DNA of 64,000 nucleotides from Synechococcus sp. CS-1329 (lineage in GTDB: Bacteria > Cyanobacteriota > Cyanobacteriia > PCC-6307 > Cyanobiaceae), in contig NZ_JAHLYS010000048.1 of NCBI RefSeq assembly GCF_025128055.1, forward strand, positions 62,001 to 126,000. Direction: 5' to 3'. Shown one piece after another: positions 53,720-63,223 of this stretch. The translations under genes and the position numbers were made by a program. Within the stretch, counting starts at the first letter, position 1. Every line of letters begins with the position of its first letter. The notes beneath the pieces are model-generated. The model saw nothing but the letters and a program-made list of their open reading frames with translations. It ran no database searches and was not told where the DNA came from.

Positions 53720-55282
53720 ATGGACGACATCCTCCAGCGCATCCTGCGGGCGCGGGTCTACGACGTGGCGATCGAGTCGCCGCTCGATCTGGCCCCCAAC
53801 CTCTCGCGGCGGCTGGACAACACCGTGCTGCTCAAGCGCGAAGACCTTCAGCCGGTGTTCTCCTTCAAGCTGCGCGGGGCCTACAACCGCATGGTCCAGC
53901 TCAGCGGCGCTGAGCTCAAGCGTGGCGTGATCGCCGCCAGCGCCGGCAACCATGCCCAGGGAGTGGCCCTGGCGGCCGAGAAGCTGGGCTGTCATGCCGT
54001 GATCGTGATGCCGCTCACCACCCCGGCGGTGAAGGTGCGGGCCGTGGCCGCCCGCGGCGCCGAGGTGCTGCTGCACGGAGACACCTACGACGAGGCCTGC
54101 CTGCGGGCCAGAAGCCTGGAGCAGGAGCTGGGCCTCACCTTCATCCATCCCTTCGACGATCCGGAGGTGATCGCCGGCCAGGGAACCGTGGGCCTGGAGA
54201 TCCTGCGCCAGTGCTCGACGCCCCCCGATGCCATCTATGTGGCCGTGGGTGGTGGCGGTCTGATCGCCGGCATCGCCGCCTTCATCAAGAGCGTCTGGCC
54301 CCAGGTGGAGGTGATCGGTGTGGAGCCGGTGGATGCCGATGCCATGACCCGCTCCCTGGCGCAGGGCCGGCGGGTGAGCCTGGACCAGGTGGGACTGTTC
54401 GCCGATGGGGTGGCCGTGCGCCAGGTGGGGGAGCACACCTTCGCTCTGGCCCAGCGCTATGTCGATGCCATGGTCACGGTGGACACCGATGAAATCTGCG
54501 CCGCCATCAAGGACGTGTTCGAGGACACCCGCTCGATCCTCGAGCCGGCGGGTGCCCTGGCCGTGGCCGGCATGAAGGCCGACGTGCAGCGTCGGGGTCT
54601 GAAGCAGCGCACCCTGGTGGCCGTGGCCTGCGGCGCCAACATGAATTTCGATCGCCTGCGCTTCGTGGCTGAGCGGGCCGAGCTGGGGGAGGAGCGCGAA
54701 GCGATGCTGGCGGTGGAGATTCCCGAGCGCCCGGGCAGCCTGCGCCAGCTCTGCGAACTGCTGGGGTCCCGCAGCCTGACTGAATTCAGCTATCGGATGG
54801 CGGACCACCGCCTGGCCCACATTTTCCTGGGGGTGCAGGTCGACGGGCCGCGCGACAGCGCCGCGTTGATCAGCCAGCTGGGCGCCGGCGGCTTCCCCTG
54901 CCTTGATCTGAGCAGCAACGAGCTTGCCAAGCTGCATCTGCGTCACATGGTGGGGGGGCGCCTGCCGGAAGCGGCCTGCCACGCCGGCGCCCCCCCACCC
55001 CGGGAGCTGCTCTATCGCTTCGAATTTCCCGAGCGGCCGGGTGCGCTGATGGCCTTCGTCAACGCCCTGCATCCCGACTGGACGATCAGCATTTTTCACT
55101 ACCGCAACCAGGGGGCCGACGTGGGCCGCATCGTGGTGGGCGTTCAGGTGGACGAGCAGGATTCCGACGCCTGGGAACTCTTCCTCTCCGGGCTGGGTTA
55201 CCGCCACTGGGACGAGACCCGCAACCCGGCCTACCGGCTGTTCCTCGGCCCCGCCAGCCAGCCGGTGCCTGCCCTGGCCTGA
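53720..55282 (+). CDS. ilvA: Threonine ammonia-lyase (biosynthetic threonine dehydratase)
   Basis: PLP enzyme making 2-oxobutyrate from threonine for isoleucine synthesis. The 520-residue protein has the PLP lysine in FSFKLRGAYNRM, the Gly-loop GGGGLIAGIAAFI, and two C-terminal ACT-like regulatory domains (about residues 330-420 and 430-515), the long isoleucine-inhibited form. The ATG at 53720 (MDDILQRILRARVYDVA) fits the family; upstream codons do not. It is part of the same pathway as ilvE near the left edge, but not linked to it. Confidence 0.96.
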   Translation: MDDILQRILRARVYDVAIESPLDLAPNLSRRLDNTVLLKREDLQPVFSFKLRGAYNRMVQLSGAELKRGVIAASAGNHAQGVALAAEKLGCHAVIVMPLTTPAVKVRAVAARGAEVLLHGDTYDEACLRARSLEQELGLTFIHPFDDPEVIAGQGTVGLEILRQCSTPPDAIYVAVGGGGLIAGIAAFIKSVWPQVEVIGVEPVDADAMTRSLAQGRRVSLDQVGLFADGVAVRQVGEHTFALAQRYVDAMVTVDTDEICAAIKDVFEDTRSILEPAGALAVAGMKADVQRRGLKQRTLVAVACGANMNFDRLRFVAERAELGEEREAMLAVEIPERPGSLRQLCELLGSRSLTEFSYRMADHRLAHIFLGVQVDGPRDSAALISQLGAGGFPCLDLSSNELAKLHLRHMVGGRLPEAACHAGAPPPRELLYRFEFPERPGALMAFVNALHPDWTISIFHYRNQGADVGRIVVGVQVDEQDSDAWELFLSGLGYRHWDETRNPAYRLFLGPASQPVPALA

Positions 55283-55336
55283 GCTTGCGCTGTTCAGCTG
55301 CGGTACGGTGCGACCAACGATGGGTCGGCTGGGACC

Positions 55337-55879
55337 ATGTCCAGCGCCTCCTTATCTCTGCCGGCACGGCTTGAGGCCATCCTGTACCTCAAGGGACGCC
55401 CCCTCAGCCTGGGCGAACTGGCCGAAATCGCTTCAGCGGGCCTGATCGAGCCGATCGAGCGCGACGCCGTGGAGATGGCCCTGATCACCCTGATGGCCGA
55501 CTACGCGCACCGGGACACAGCCCTGGAAATTCGCCAGGACGCCCAGCGCTTCAGCCTGCAGCTGCGTGACAGTCACGCCGACCTGGTGCAGACGCTGCTG
55601 CCGGTGGACCTCTCCACCGCCACCCTGCGCACCCTGGCGACGGTGGCCCTGAAGCGACGCATCCTGCAGTCGGACCTGGTGGAGCTGCGCGGATCGGGCG
55701 CCTACGACCACATCAAGGAGTTGCTGGCCCAGGACTTCATCGAGCGACGGCGCCAGAGCGACGGCCGCTCCTTCTGGATCAGCCTCAGCGACAAGTTCCA
55801 CCGCACCTTCGCCGTCACCCAGCTGGCGACGGTTGACCCCACCCCCGTGGTGAGGGCAAAGGGCAACCCAGCTGCATAG
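55337..55879 (+). CDS. scpB: Segregation and condensation protein B
   Basis: Winged-helix kleisin-partner protein of the SMC-ScpAB chromosome condensation complex. The 180-residue product has two winged-helix domains: ARLEAILYLKGRPLSLGELA and LATVALKRRILQSDLVELRG with the GSGAYDHIKELLAQDFIERR block. ATG at 55337. It is 54 bases after ilvA, and ylmG follows 31 bases after its stop. Confidence 0.9.
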   Translation: MSSASLSLPARLEAILYLKGRPLSLGELAEIASAGLIEPIERDAVEMALITLMADYAHRDTALEIRQDAQRFSLQLRDSHADLVQTLLPVDLSTATLRTLATVALKRRILQSDLVELRGSGAYDHIKELLAQDFIERRRQSDGRSFWISLSDKFHRTFAVTQLATVDPTPVVRAKGNPAA

Positions 55880-55910
55880 AGTCAGCATTGAGTTGCTGCA
55901 GGCCTTGCCC

Positions 55911-56201
55911 ATGATCATCGTGAGTCAGATCCTGGCCGTGCTGGCCCAGACCCTGGGGATCTACCTCCTGGTGCTGCTGGTGAGGGTGCTGCTGAGCTGG
56001 TTCCCCAACCTCGACTGGAGCAATCCGGTGCTGAGCACGGTGAGCTCGATCACCGATCCCTACCTCAATGTCTTTCGCGGCCTGATCCCGCCCCTGGGTG
56101 GCCTTGACCTTTCGGCAATCCTCGCGTTCGTAAGCCTCCAACTTGCTCAGGGAGGGCTGAATTTCCTCAGCGGATCGCTGATGGGCGGGATCGGCTACTG
56201 A
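55911..56201 (+). CDS. ylmG: YggT/YlmG family membrane protein
   Basis: A 96-residue membrane protein with two hydrophobic helices (ILAVLAQTLGIYLLVLLVRV and AILAFVSLQLAQGGLNFL) flanking LLSWFPNLDWSNPVLSTVSS and TDPYLNVFRGLIPPLGGLDL, the family signature. The family (YlmG, Ycf19 in plastids) is linked to chloroplast nucleoid distribution, division and cytochrome b6f or PSI assembly. The ATG at 55911 was preferred to a TTG at 55893. Confidence 0.91.
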   Translation: MIIVSQILAVLAQTLGIYLLVLLVRVLLSWFPNLDWSNPVLSTVSSITDPYLNVFRGLIPPLGGLDLSAILAFVSLQLAQGGLNFLSGSLMGGIGY

Positions 56202-56223
56202 AACGCCGGAGCCATCCATGTCT

Positions 56224-56742
56224 TCAGGCGGGATCAAGCATGGCCTGCTCCAGCGGCAGCAGCTCGTCGTCGACACCCGCCCGCACCCGCACCGGTGCGT
56301 TGAATCCCCTGGCCTTGGCATGGCTGACCTGCAGCGGGCCAGGGGTACCGGCCGGCACCGCCAGGCGCAGACCAAAGCGTGACTCCCCGGGGGGGACATC
56401 ACCGATGGAGCCCACCCGGGTGCGGTTCTGCAACACCGGTTCACCGCTGCGGTCGCTGATCACGGCGAACAGATCCGTGTCAATCACCGGCTGGGAGCGG
56501 GGATTGGTCACCGTGCCGCGCAGGGCATAGCAACTGGCCCCACTGGGGCGCTTCAACTGCGGCTGGGCTCCCGGGTCAGCCTCAAGGCAGGGCTCCAGGC
56601 TGATGTCCGTCACCGCCAGATCGAGGGCCCAGGCCGGGGCTGCGGGAGCCACCAGCAGCAACAAGGCCAGCAGCAGCGCCAGCGCTGTGGGCAGGTGCCG
56701 CTCACGGCAGGCGGACTGGGCTGAGGGGGGTCTGGGGCTCAA
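56224..56742 (-). CDS. Exported protein of unknown function
   Basis: A 172-residue protein with a clear signal peptide (ALALLLALLLLVAPAAPAWA, about residues 20-39). The mature part has beta-strand patterns reminiscent of cyanobacterial proteins that bear a transthyretin-like or Ig-like fold (SCYALRGTVTNPRSQPVIDT; PPGESRFGLRLAVPAGTPG). I do not recognise the family. No ATG is usable; the TTG at 56742 is the best start. It converges with ylmG (22 bases) and lies 68 bases after the MazG-like gene on the same strand. Confidence 0.72.
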   Translation of the reverse strand: MSPRPPSAQSACRERHLPTALALLLALLLLVAPAAPAWALDLAVTDISLEPCLEADPGAQPQLKRPSGASCYALRGTVTNPRSQPVIDTDLFAVISDRSGEPVLQNRTRVGSIGDVPPGESRFGLRLAVPAGTPGPLQVSHAKARGFNAPVRVRAGVDDELLPLEQAMLDPA

Positions 56743-56810
56743 GGGGTCCTCCGGGTGGCTCGGGCTGGTCAGGGCTCGTGGTGGATGGCTCTGGCTGCTC
56801 CAGTCTGGTG

Positions 56811-57140
56811 CTAACGGTGGTCGCCGCTTCCCCCGAGGGTCTGGCGGCTGGCCCGTCCCGCCAGTTTCGCCAGATTGGCGCGGGCCACATCGTCGAGCGT
56901 CAACCCCAGTTCACTGGCCAGCTGCGAGACGTACCAGAGCACATCGCCCAGCTCGAGGGCCAGGTCCTCCACCAGCTCAGGCTCGAACACTCCGCCGCGG
57001 TCGCGCAGCACCTTCTTGACCTTGTCGGCCACCTCACCGGCTTCACCGCAGAGACCGAGGGTGGGATAGATGGGATTGGCCCCCACCTGGGGGTAGCGGG
57101 CGGTGGAGCGAGCCTGGAGCTGGTAGTCGTTCAGATCCAT
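56811..57140 (-). CDS. MazG-like nucleotide pyrophosphohydrolase
   Basis: All-alpha NTP pyrophosphatase fold of 109 residues. The metal motif is GLCGEAGEVADKVKK with a second EExxD-type helix as ELVEDLALELGDVLWYVSQ, as in the MazG and DCTPP/RS21-C6 groups. It probably removes unwanted nucleotides. The ATG at 57140 is 73 bases from the divergent pyk start. Confidence 0.9.
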   Translation of the reverse strand: MDLNDYQLQARSTARYPQVGANPIYPTLGLCGEAGEVADKVKKVLRDRGGVFEPELVEDLALELGDVLWYVSQLASELGLTLDDVARANLAKLAGRASRQTLGGSGDHR

Positions 57141-57213
57141 CGGTTCAGCACCATCGGCGGCAGGAGAGGGGCGGGACCGGATGGTAGTTTCCGCCTGAAC
57201 CTTCGGCTTCCCG

Positions 57214-59001
57214 ATGGCCCAGCCCGATCTGTCGCGTCGCACCAAGATCGTGGCAACGATCGGTCCAGCCACGGAGTCCCCCCAGCGCCTGCGGGAGTTG
57301 ATCCAGGCCGGGGCCACCACGTTCCGCCTCAACTTCTCCCACGGGGACCACTCCGAACATGCCGCCCGGATCGCCACGATCCGTCAGGTGGCCCACGAGC
57401 TGGGTATCCATGTGGGCATCCTCCAGGATCTCCAGGGTCCGAAGATCCGCCTGGGACGCTTCGAAGGCGGCCCGATCACCCTGGCCAACGGTGATCCCTT
57501 CGCCCTCACCTCCCGGCCGGTGAGCTGCAACCAGTCGATCGCCACGATCACCTACGACCGCCTCGCCGATGAGGTGACCGCCGGCAGCCGCATCCTGCTG
57601 GATGACGGGCGGGTGGAAATGGTGGTCGAGTCGGTGGACATCCCCGAGCAGACCCTTCACTGTTCCGTGGTGGTGGGCGGGGTGCTCTCCAACAACAAGG
57701 GGGTGAACTTCCCCGACGTGCAGCTCTCGATCCGGGCCCTCACCACGAAAGACCGGGTGGACCTCAGCTTCGGCCTTCAGCAGGAAGTGGACTGGGTGGC
57801 CCTCAGCTTCGTGCGCAACCCCTCCGACATGCAGGAGATCCGCGAGCTGATCAGCAGCCAGGGCTACAACACCCCGGTGATCGCCAAGATCGAGAAGTTC
57901 GAGGCGATCGATCAGATCGACGCCATCCTTCCCCTCTGCGATGGCGTGATGGTGGCCCGGGGCGACCTGGGGGTGGAGATGCCGGCGGAGGAGGTGCCCT
58001 TGCTGCAGAAGGAGCTGATCCGCAAGGCCAACACCCTGGGCATCCCGATCATCACGGCCACGCAGATGCTCGACAGCATGGCCAGCTGCCCGCGCCCCAC
58101 CCGGGCAGAGGTGAGCGATGTGGCCAACGCCATCCTCGATGGCACCGACGCGGTGATGCTCTCCAACGAAACCGCCGTGGGCGATTACCCGGTGGAAGCG
58201 GTGGAAACGATGGCCAGGATTGCCCGCCGCATCGAGCGCGACTATCCCCGCCGGGCAGTGGACAGCCACATCGCCTCCACCATCCCCAACGCCATCAGCC
58301 AGGCGGTGAGCACGATCGCCCGGCAACTCCAGGCCGCCGCCATCCTTCCCCTCACCAAGAGCGGGGCCACGGCGCGCAATGTCAGCAAGTTCCGTCCGTC
58401 CACAACGATCCTGGCGATCACCAGTGAGGTGAAGGTGGCCCGTCAGCTGCAGCTGGTCTGGGGGGTCAACCCCCTGTTGATCGGCCATCAGGCCTCCACC
58501 ACCAGCACCTTCACCCTGGCCATGGGCGTGGCCCAGGAGAGGGGTCTGCTCAAAGAGGGGGATCTGGTGGTCCAAACCGCCGGCACCCTCTCAGGAGTGA
58601 GCGGCTCCACTGATCTGGTCAAGGTGGGCATCGTCTCCGCCGTGCTGGGTCGGGGCCTGGGCATCGGCAACGGCTCGGTCAGCGGCCGGGTGCGGGTGGC
58701 CACCACCGCCGAGGAGGCGGCGCGGCTGGAGAGCGGTGAGATCCTGGTGGTGCGTGAAACGAGCGCCGGCTACCTCGATGCCATCCGCAAGGCCCGGGGC
58801 GTGATCGCCGAGGCAGACGGCTGTGACAGCCACGCCGCCGTGATTGCCCAGCGGCTGGGGGTGCCCGTGATCGTGGGGGTGGCCAATGCCACCTCCGATC
58901 TGCGCCTGGGCGAATTCGTGACCCTGGAGGTGCGCGAGGGGGTGGTGCACCGCGGCGCCCGCAACCACACCCAGGCTGACCGCAGCGAAACCATTCTCTG
59001 A
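57214..59001 (+). CDS. pyk: Pyruvate kinase (with C-terminal PEP-utiliser-like domain)
   Basis: Last step of glycolysis, making pyruvate and ATP. The 595-residue protein has KIVATIGPATESPQRLRELI, the catalytic lysine in VIAKIEKFEAIDQID, MVARGDLGVEMPAEEVP, and LSNETAVGDYPVEAVETMAR. After the usual C-terminal domain there is an extra domain (about residues 500-585) like the mobile phosphohistidine domain of PEP-utilising enzymes, with the His in EADGCDSHAAVIAQRLGVPV, as is common in cyanobacterial and Gram-positive Pyk. ATG at 57214. Confidence 0.96.
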   Translation: MAQPDLSRRTKIVATIGPATESPQRLRELIQAGATTFRLNFSHGDHSEHAARIATIRQVAHELGIHVGILQDLQGPKIRLGRFEGGPITLANGDPFALTSRPVSCNQSIATITYDRLADEVTAGSRILLDDGRVEMVVESVDIPEQTLHCSVVVGGVLSNNKGVNFPDVQLSIRALTTKDRVDLSFGLQQEVDWVALSFVRNPSDMQEIRELISSQGYNTPVIAKIEKFEAIDQIDAILPLCDGVMVARGDLGVEMPAEEVPLLQKELIRKANTLGIPIITATQMLDSMASCPRPTRAEVSDVANAILDGTDAVMLSNETAVGDYPVEAVETMARIARRIERDYPRRAVDSHIASTIPNAISQAVSTIARQLQAAAILPLTKSGATARNVSKFRPSTTILAITSEVKVARQLQLVWGVNPLLIGHQASTTSTFTLAMGVAQERGLLKEGDLVVQTAGTLSGVSGSTDLVKVGIVSAVLGRGLGIGNGSVSGRVRVATTAEEAARLESGEILVVRETSAGYLDAIRKARGVIAEADGCDSHAAVIAQRLGVPVIVGVANATSDLRLGEFVTLEVREGVVHRGARNHTQADRSETIL

Positions 59002-59061
59002 GGCTGTCGCCAGCGGCCGCCGCCGCTGGCCATGATGCAGTCCTGAACGCTGCTGGCGGCC

Positions 59062-60291
59062 ATGGCTTCGAAACTGCCCCTGGCGGAAACCGTCGGGATG
59101 GCTCTCAACACCCTCAAGGCCAACCGGCTGCGCAGCCTGCTGACCATGCTCGGCATCGTCATCGGCAATGCCTCGGTGATCACCCTGGTGGGGGTGGGCA
59201 AGGGGGCCCAGAACCTGGCGGAAGGTCAGCTCAACACCCTCGGAGCCAATGTGCTCTTCGTGGTGCCCGGCAACAACGACACCCGCCGCCAGGGGATCGA
59301 GAATCCCCGCACCCTGGTGCTGGAGGACGCCGAGGCGATCGCCGAACAGGTGCCCAGTGTGCGCCGGGTCGCCCCCCAGATCACGATCAACGAAGTGATC
59401 CAGTCGGGGGGGAACAGCTCCAACGCCTCGGTGTCGGGCATCACCCCGGATTTCCTGCCGGTGCGGCGCTTCGAGATCGCCCAGGGGCGCTTCTTCAGCG
59501 ACGACGACATCAAGGGCGCCCGCAACGTGGCCGTGATCGGCCCGGACCTGAAGCAGAAGCTGCTGCCCTCGGGCTCCGCCATCGGCCAGTCTCTGCGCAT
59601 CCGCGATCAATCCTTTGAGGTGATCGGCGTGATGGCCGCCAAGGGTGCCGCCTTCGGCACCAACCAGGACGAAGCCGCCTACATTCCGCTCTCAACGATG
59701 GTGAGCAAGCTGAGCGGCCGTGACCCCACCTACGGGGTGGTGCTCACCTTCATCAGCGCCGAGGCCCGCGACGAGGCCAGCACCAGCGCCGCCAAATTTC
59801 AGATCACCAACCTGCTGCGCCAGCGCCACCGCATCCTGCGGGAAGACGATTTCGCTGTGCGATCCCAGCAGGATGCCCTCTCGATTGTGGGCACGATCAC
59901 CGGGGGGCTGACCTTGATGCTGGGGGCGATCGGCGGCGTGTCGCTGCTGGTGGGCGGCATCGGCATCATGAACATCATGTTGGTGTCGGTGAGTGAGCGC
60001 ACCCAGGAGATCGGCCTGCGCAAGGCGGTGGGAGCCCGCAGCGGTGATGTATTGCTGCAGTTTCTGGTGGAGTCGCTGGTGCTCGCCAGCCTCGGCGGCC
60101 TGATCGGCAGCGCCGTGGGCCTGGGCACGGTGATGGCGGCGAGCCGCTTCACCCCCCTGCCGGCCTCGATCGACAGCGGCAGTGTGCTGTTCACCGTGGG
60201 GCTCTCTGGATCGATCGGCTTGTTCTTCGGAGTGGTGCCGGCCCGCCGAGCCGCGCGGCTGGATCCGATCGTGGCCCTGCGCAGCCTCTGA
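59062..60291 (+). CDS. MacB-like ABC transporter permease
   Basis: A 409-residue permease of the MacB/FtsX type: one helix at the N-terminus (RLRSLLTMLGIVIGNASVIT), a large periplasmic domain (about residues 50-270), and three C-terminal helices, with ISVSERTQEIGLRKAVGAR-type sequence (VSVSERTQEIGLRKAVGARS) being the hallmark of the family. The ATP-binding partner and membrane-fusion protein are not in the window. Cargo is unknown; relatives export antibiotics, lipoproteins or glycolipids. Confidence 0.92.
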   Translation: MASKLPLAETVGMALNTLKANRLRSLLTMLGIVIGNASVITLVGVGKGAQNLAEGQLNTLGANVLFVVPGNNDTRRQGIENPRTLVLEDAEAIAEQVPSVRRVAPQITINEVIQSGGNSSNASVSGITPDFLPVRRFEIAQGRFFSDDDIKGARNVAVIGPDLKQKLLPSGSAIGQSLRIRDQSFEVIGVMAAKGAAFGTNQDEAAYIPLSTMVSKLSGRDPTYGVVLTFISAEARDEASTSAAKFQITNLLRQRHRILREDDFAVRSQQDALSIVGTITGGLTLMLGAIGGVSLLVGGIGIMNIMLVSVSERTQEIGLRKAVGARSGDVLLQFLVESLVLASLGGLIGSAVGLGTVMAASRFTPLPASIDSGSVLFTVGLSGSIGLFFGVVPARRAARLDPIVALRSL

Positions 60292-60298
60292 TCGCGAC

Positions 60299-60334
60299 GG
60301 GGTACGTGTCCTGCGACACCTCGCCGTGTACCCC
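60299..60334. other. Strong hairpin downstream of the permease gene
   Basis: GGGGTAC (60299-60305) pairs with GTACCCC (60328-60334), and inside it GTGTC pairs with GACAC around CTGC. Twelve base pairs in total with an eight-base bulge. No T tract follows on the plus strand, so it may be an imperfect terminator or a processing signal. Confidence 0.6.
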
Positions 60335-60393
60335 GCTTGGATCAAGAAAACCTTAAGAAAGCTGAACGGTGCCGTCTGTGACCAAAGCAGTGG

Positions 60394-60711
60394 ATGGATG
60401 GTGGCTTAGTGGACAGAGTTTCTGAATCTCCTCTCTTGGCCCTGCTCTCCTGCGGCTATCGCAATACCAGCGACCGCATGGTGATCCTGCGGTCCTGCGG
60501 GCCTGATGAGTTCTATCTCGAGCGGGTCATTTTTCCTTTTGAACTGCTCAGTTTTCAGGCCCCCAAGGGAGCGGAGCTGGAGATCTGGACCCATGGCCTG
60601 GGGGGGCCTGAACTGCTGGAAACCCTGCCGAGCTCCGAACTGCTGATCGAGCCAAGCGATCTCGAAGGCAACGAGAGCCGTGACGATCCGGCCTGGCTGA
60701 GCATCGGCTGA
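60394..60711 (+). CDS. DUF1830 family protein
   Basis: A 105-residue soluble protein of a cyanobacterial family of unknown function. The signature runs SCGYRNTSDRMVILRSC, then FYLERVIFPFELLSFQAPKG and AELEIWTHGL. The ATG at 60394 gives an N-terminus of eight extra residues; a GTG at 60409 is also possible. The AT-rich sequence just upstream (about 60344-60362, AAGAAAACCTTAAGAAAG) could carry its promoter. Confidence 0.86.
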   Translation: MDGGLVDRVSESPLLALLSCGYRNTSDRMVILRSCGPDEFYLERVIFPFELLSFQAPKGAELEIWTHGLGGPELLETLPSSELLIEPSDLEGNESRDDPAWLSIG

Positions 60712-60834
60712 AGCTCTGTCACCGGGGGGCCGCCGGCTGAGACAACCATGACAAGCTGAAAACAGTGGCGCAACTGCCGGGTTCTCTCGGCTGAGGGTTG
60801 CGGGCTTTACACTTGTTAAAAATTTCCCTCAGCC

Positions 60835-62760
60835 ATGAATCAGCGCTGGCGTCTCTTCGCTCTCTGGCTGCTCCCGATCGGAGTGGCTCTCTTCCTTGGC
60901 TGGCAGGTGCTGGGGAACGGCGGTGCCAGCCGATTCACCCCTGAGGGCCGCACCGACACGGTGGCGCCACGCAACGCCGCCGTGGCGCGGATGAGCTACG
61001 GCCGCTTCCTCGACTACATCGACGCGGGTCGCGTCACAGCGGTCGACATCTTCGATGGCGGCCGCACCGCCGTGATCGAAGCCGTCGACCCTGACCTGGA
61101 CAACCGTGTGCAGCGCCTGCGCGTTGACCTGCCCGGCCTGGCTCCAGAGCTGATCAACAACCTCAAGACCCAGGGCATCAGCTTCGACATCCATCCGCCC
61201 CGCAGCACCCCTCCGGCCCTGGGAATCCTGGGCAACCTGCTCTTCCCGCTGCTGCTGATCGGTTCACTGATCTTCCTGGCCCGCCGCTCCTCGTCGATGC
61301 CTGGTGGTCCAGGCCAGGCGATGCAGTTCGGCAAGACCAAGGCCCGTTTCGCCATGGAGGCTGAAACCGGTGTGATGTTCGATGACGTGGCCGGCGTGGA
61401 GGAGGCCAAGGAGGACCTCGAGGAAGTGGTCACCTTCCTGAAGCAGCCGGAGCGCTTCACCTCCGTGGGCGCCAAGATCCCCAAGGGTGTGCTGCTGGTG
61501 GGCCCTCCCGGCACCGGCAAGACCCTGCTGGCCAAGGCCATCGCCGGTGAAGCCGGTGTGCCCTTCTTCTCCCTCTCCGGTTCGGAATTCGTGGAGATGT
61601 TTGTGGGCGTCGGCGCCAGCCGGGTGCGCGATCTGTTCAAGCGGGCCAAGGAAAACAGCCCTTGCCTGATCTTCATCGATGAGATCGATGCTGTGGGCCG
61701 TCAACGCGGGGCCGGCATCGGCGGTGGCAACGACGAGCGGGAGCAGACTCTCAACCAGCTGCTCACCGAGATGGACGGCTTCGAGGGCAACAGCGGCATC
61801 ATCATCATCGCCGCCACCAACCGGCCTGATGTGCTCGATTCAGCTCTGATGCGTCCGGGTCGCTTTGATCGCCAGGTGAGCGTCGATGCCCCCGACATCA
61901 AGGGACGGCTCTCGATCCTCAAGGTCCACTCCCGCAACAAGAAACTCGCCGCAGACGTGTCGCTCGAGGCCGTGGCCCGGCGCACCCCTGGCTTCACCGG
62001 TGCCGATCTGGCCAACCTGCTCAATGAGGCGGCCATCCTCACCGCCCGCCGCCGCAAGGAGGCCACCACGCTGATCGAGATCGATGACGCCGTCGATCGG
62101 GTGATCGCCGGCATGGAGGGCAAACCCCTCACCGACGGCCGCAGCAAGCGCCTGATTGCTTACCACGAGGTGGGCCATGCCTTGGTGGGCACCCTGGTGA
62201 AAGACCACGACCCCGTTCAGAAAGTCACCCTGGTGCCCCGCGGTCAGGCCCAGGGACTCACCTGGTTCGCCCCCGACGAGGAGCAGATGCTGGTGAGCCG
62301 CGCCCAGCTCAAGGCCCGCATCATGGGTGCCCTCGGCGGCCGGGTGGCGGAAGACGTGGTCTTCGGCCACGCCGAAGTCACCACCGGTGCCGGTGGTGAC
62401 ATCCAGCAGGTGGCCAGCATGGCCCGCCAGATGGTGACCCGCTTCGGCATGAGCGACCTGGGACCGATGTCTCTGGAGGCCGGAAATCAGGAGGTGTTCC
62501 TCGGGCGTGACCTGATGACCCGCAGCGACGTCTCCGATTCCATCTCCCGCCGCATCGACGAGCAGGTGCGCAGCATCGTTGATCTCTGCTACCGCGACAC
62601 CCAGGCGCTGGTGGCCAGCCACCGCGACTGCATGGACCGCCTGGTGGAGATGCTGATCGAGAAGGAAACCCTCAACGGTGATGAGTTCCGCGCCGTTGTG
62701 GCTGAATTCACCCCCATCCCTGAGAAGGAGCGCTTCTCCCCCCTGCTGCCCGCCTCCTGA
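60835..62760 (+). CDS. ftsH: ATP-dependent zinc metalloprotease FtsH
   Basis: Membrane-bound AAA+ protease; in cyanobacteria some copies remove damaged D1 during photosystem II repair. The 641-residue protein has two N-terminal helices ([40 protein letters not shown]), Walker A GPPGTGKT, Walker [16 protein letters not shown], the second region of homology, and the zinc site HEVGH with a later Asp ligand. The ATG at 60835 is preceded by AT-rich sequence (TTTACACTTGTTAAAAAT) that likely holds the promoter. Which of the four usual paralogues it is cannot be decided here. Confidence 0.96.
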   Translation: MNQRWRLFALWLLPIGVALFLGWQVLGNGGASRFTPEGRTDTVAPRNAAVARMSYGRFLDYIDAGRVTAVDIFDGGRTAVIEAVDPDLDNRVQRLRVDLPGLAPELINNLKTQGISFDIHPPRSTPPALGILGNLLFPLLLIGSLIFLARRSSSMPGGPGQAMQFGKTKARFAMEAETGVMFDDVAGVEEAKEDLEEVVTFLKQPERFTSVGAKIPKGVLLVGPPGTGKTLLAKAIAGEAGVPFFSLSGSEFVEMFVGVGASRVRDLFKRAKENSPCLIFIDEIDAVGRQRGAGIGGGNDEREQTLNQLLTEMDGFEGNSGIIIIAATNRPDVLDSALMRPGRFDRQVSVDAPDIKGRLSILKVHSRNKKLAADVSLEAVARRTPGFTGADLANLLNEAAILTARRRKEATTLIEIDDAVDRVIAGMEGKPLTDGRSKRLIAYHEVGHALVGTLVKDHDPVQKVTLVPRGQAQGLTWFAPDEEQMLVSRAQLKARIMGALGGRVAEDVVFGHAEVTTGAGGDIQQVASMARQMVTRFGMSDLGPMSLEAGNQEVFLGRDLMTRSDVSDSISRRIDEQVRSIVDLCYRDTQALVASHRDCMDRLVEMLIEKETLNGDEFRAVVAEFTPIPEKERFSPLLPAS

Positions 62761-62888
62761 TTCAGGCAGCCAGCGGCACCATTCTCTGGCGGGGCCGGGT
62801 TCTTAACCGAATCTTTTCCCGCCGGACTGGATCCAGTACCTAGCTTCAATCATTACGCGTTCAGGCTTTGAGCAGCACCCGCTCACCG

Positions 62889-63104
62889 ATGGAGTCGTTC
62901 AGCGCCTATCGCGGCGACGACTGGAGTCCACAGCGGCTGGCCTTCCACCAGAATCTGGAGCGCTTTGCCGATCGTGTCGGGCTGATCGTTGGCCTGCAGA
63001 GCAACGGCAAACTCAATCAGGACGAGGCCTACGACGAGATCCGCATGCTCTGGAAGGAGCTCAAGGGCAGCAAGAACGGTCTCGAGATCCCCGACAAGCC
63101 CTGA
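62889..63104 (+). CDS. Small conserved cyanobacterial protein (DUF7219-like)
   Basis: A 71-residue soluble, helical protein: SFSAYRGDDWSPQRLAFHQN, RFADRVGLIVGLQSNGKLNQ and AYDEIRMLWKELKGSK. It fits a small family well conserved in cyanobacteria with no known function (I recall the label DUF7219, not certain). The ATG at 62889 was chosen; a TTG at 62868 extends seven codons. A strong terminator follows at 63162-63198. Confidence 0.82.
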   Translation: MESFSAYRGDDWSPQRLAFHQNLERFADRVGLIVGLQSNGKLNQDEAYDEIRMLWKELKGSKNGLEIPDKP

Positions 63105-63161
63105 GTCATGAGTCACCACCCTGCCGATTCGCCCACAGGAGTCGTTCAGAGGCAGAGCACA

Positions 63162-63198
63162 ACAAAAAGCCAGCTTCGTGAGAAGACTGGCTTTTTGT
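63162..63198. terminator. Bidirectional terminator between the small protein gene and clpP
   Basis: ACAAAAAGCCAG (63162-63173) pairs with CTGGCTTTTTGT (63187-63198), extended inside by CTTC/GAAG around GTGA with one bulged A. A 16-pair stem with A and T runs, serving both convergent genes. Confidence 0.95.
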
Positions 63199-63223
63199 GA
63201 TGGCTGTTCAATGGGCCGACAGC

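Noticed and set aside
57145-58575. Minus-strand open frame opposite pyk
   Set aside because: Pyruvate kinase motifs are complete on the plus strand and the mirror frame is low complexity.
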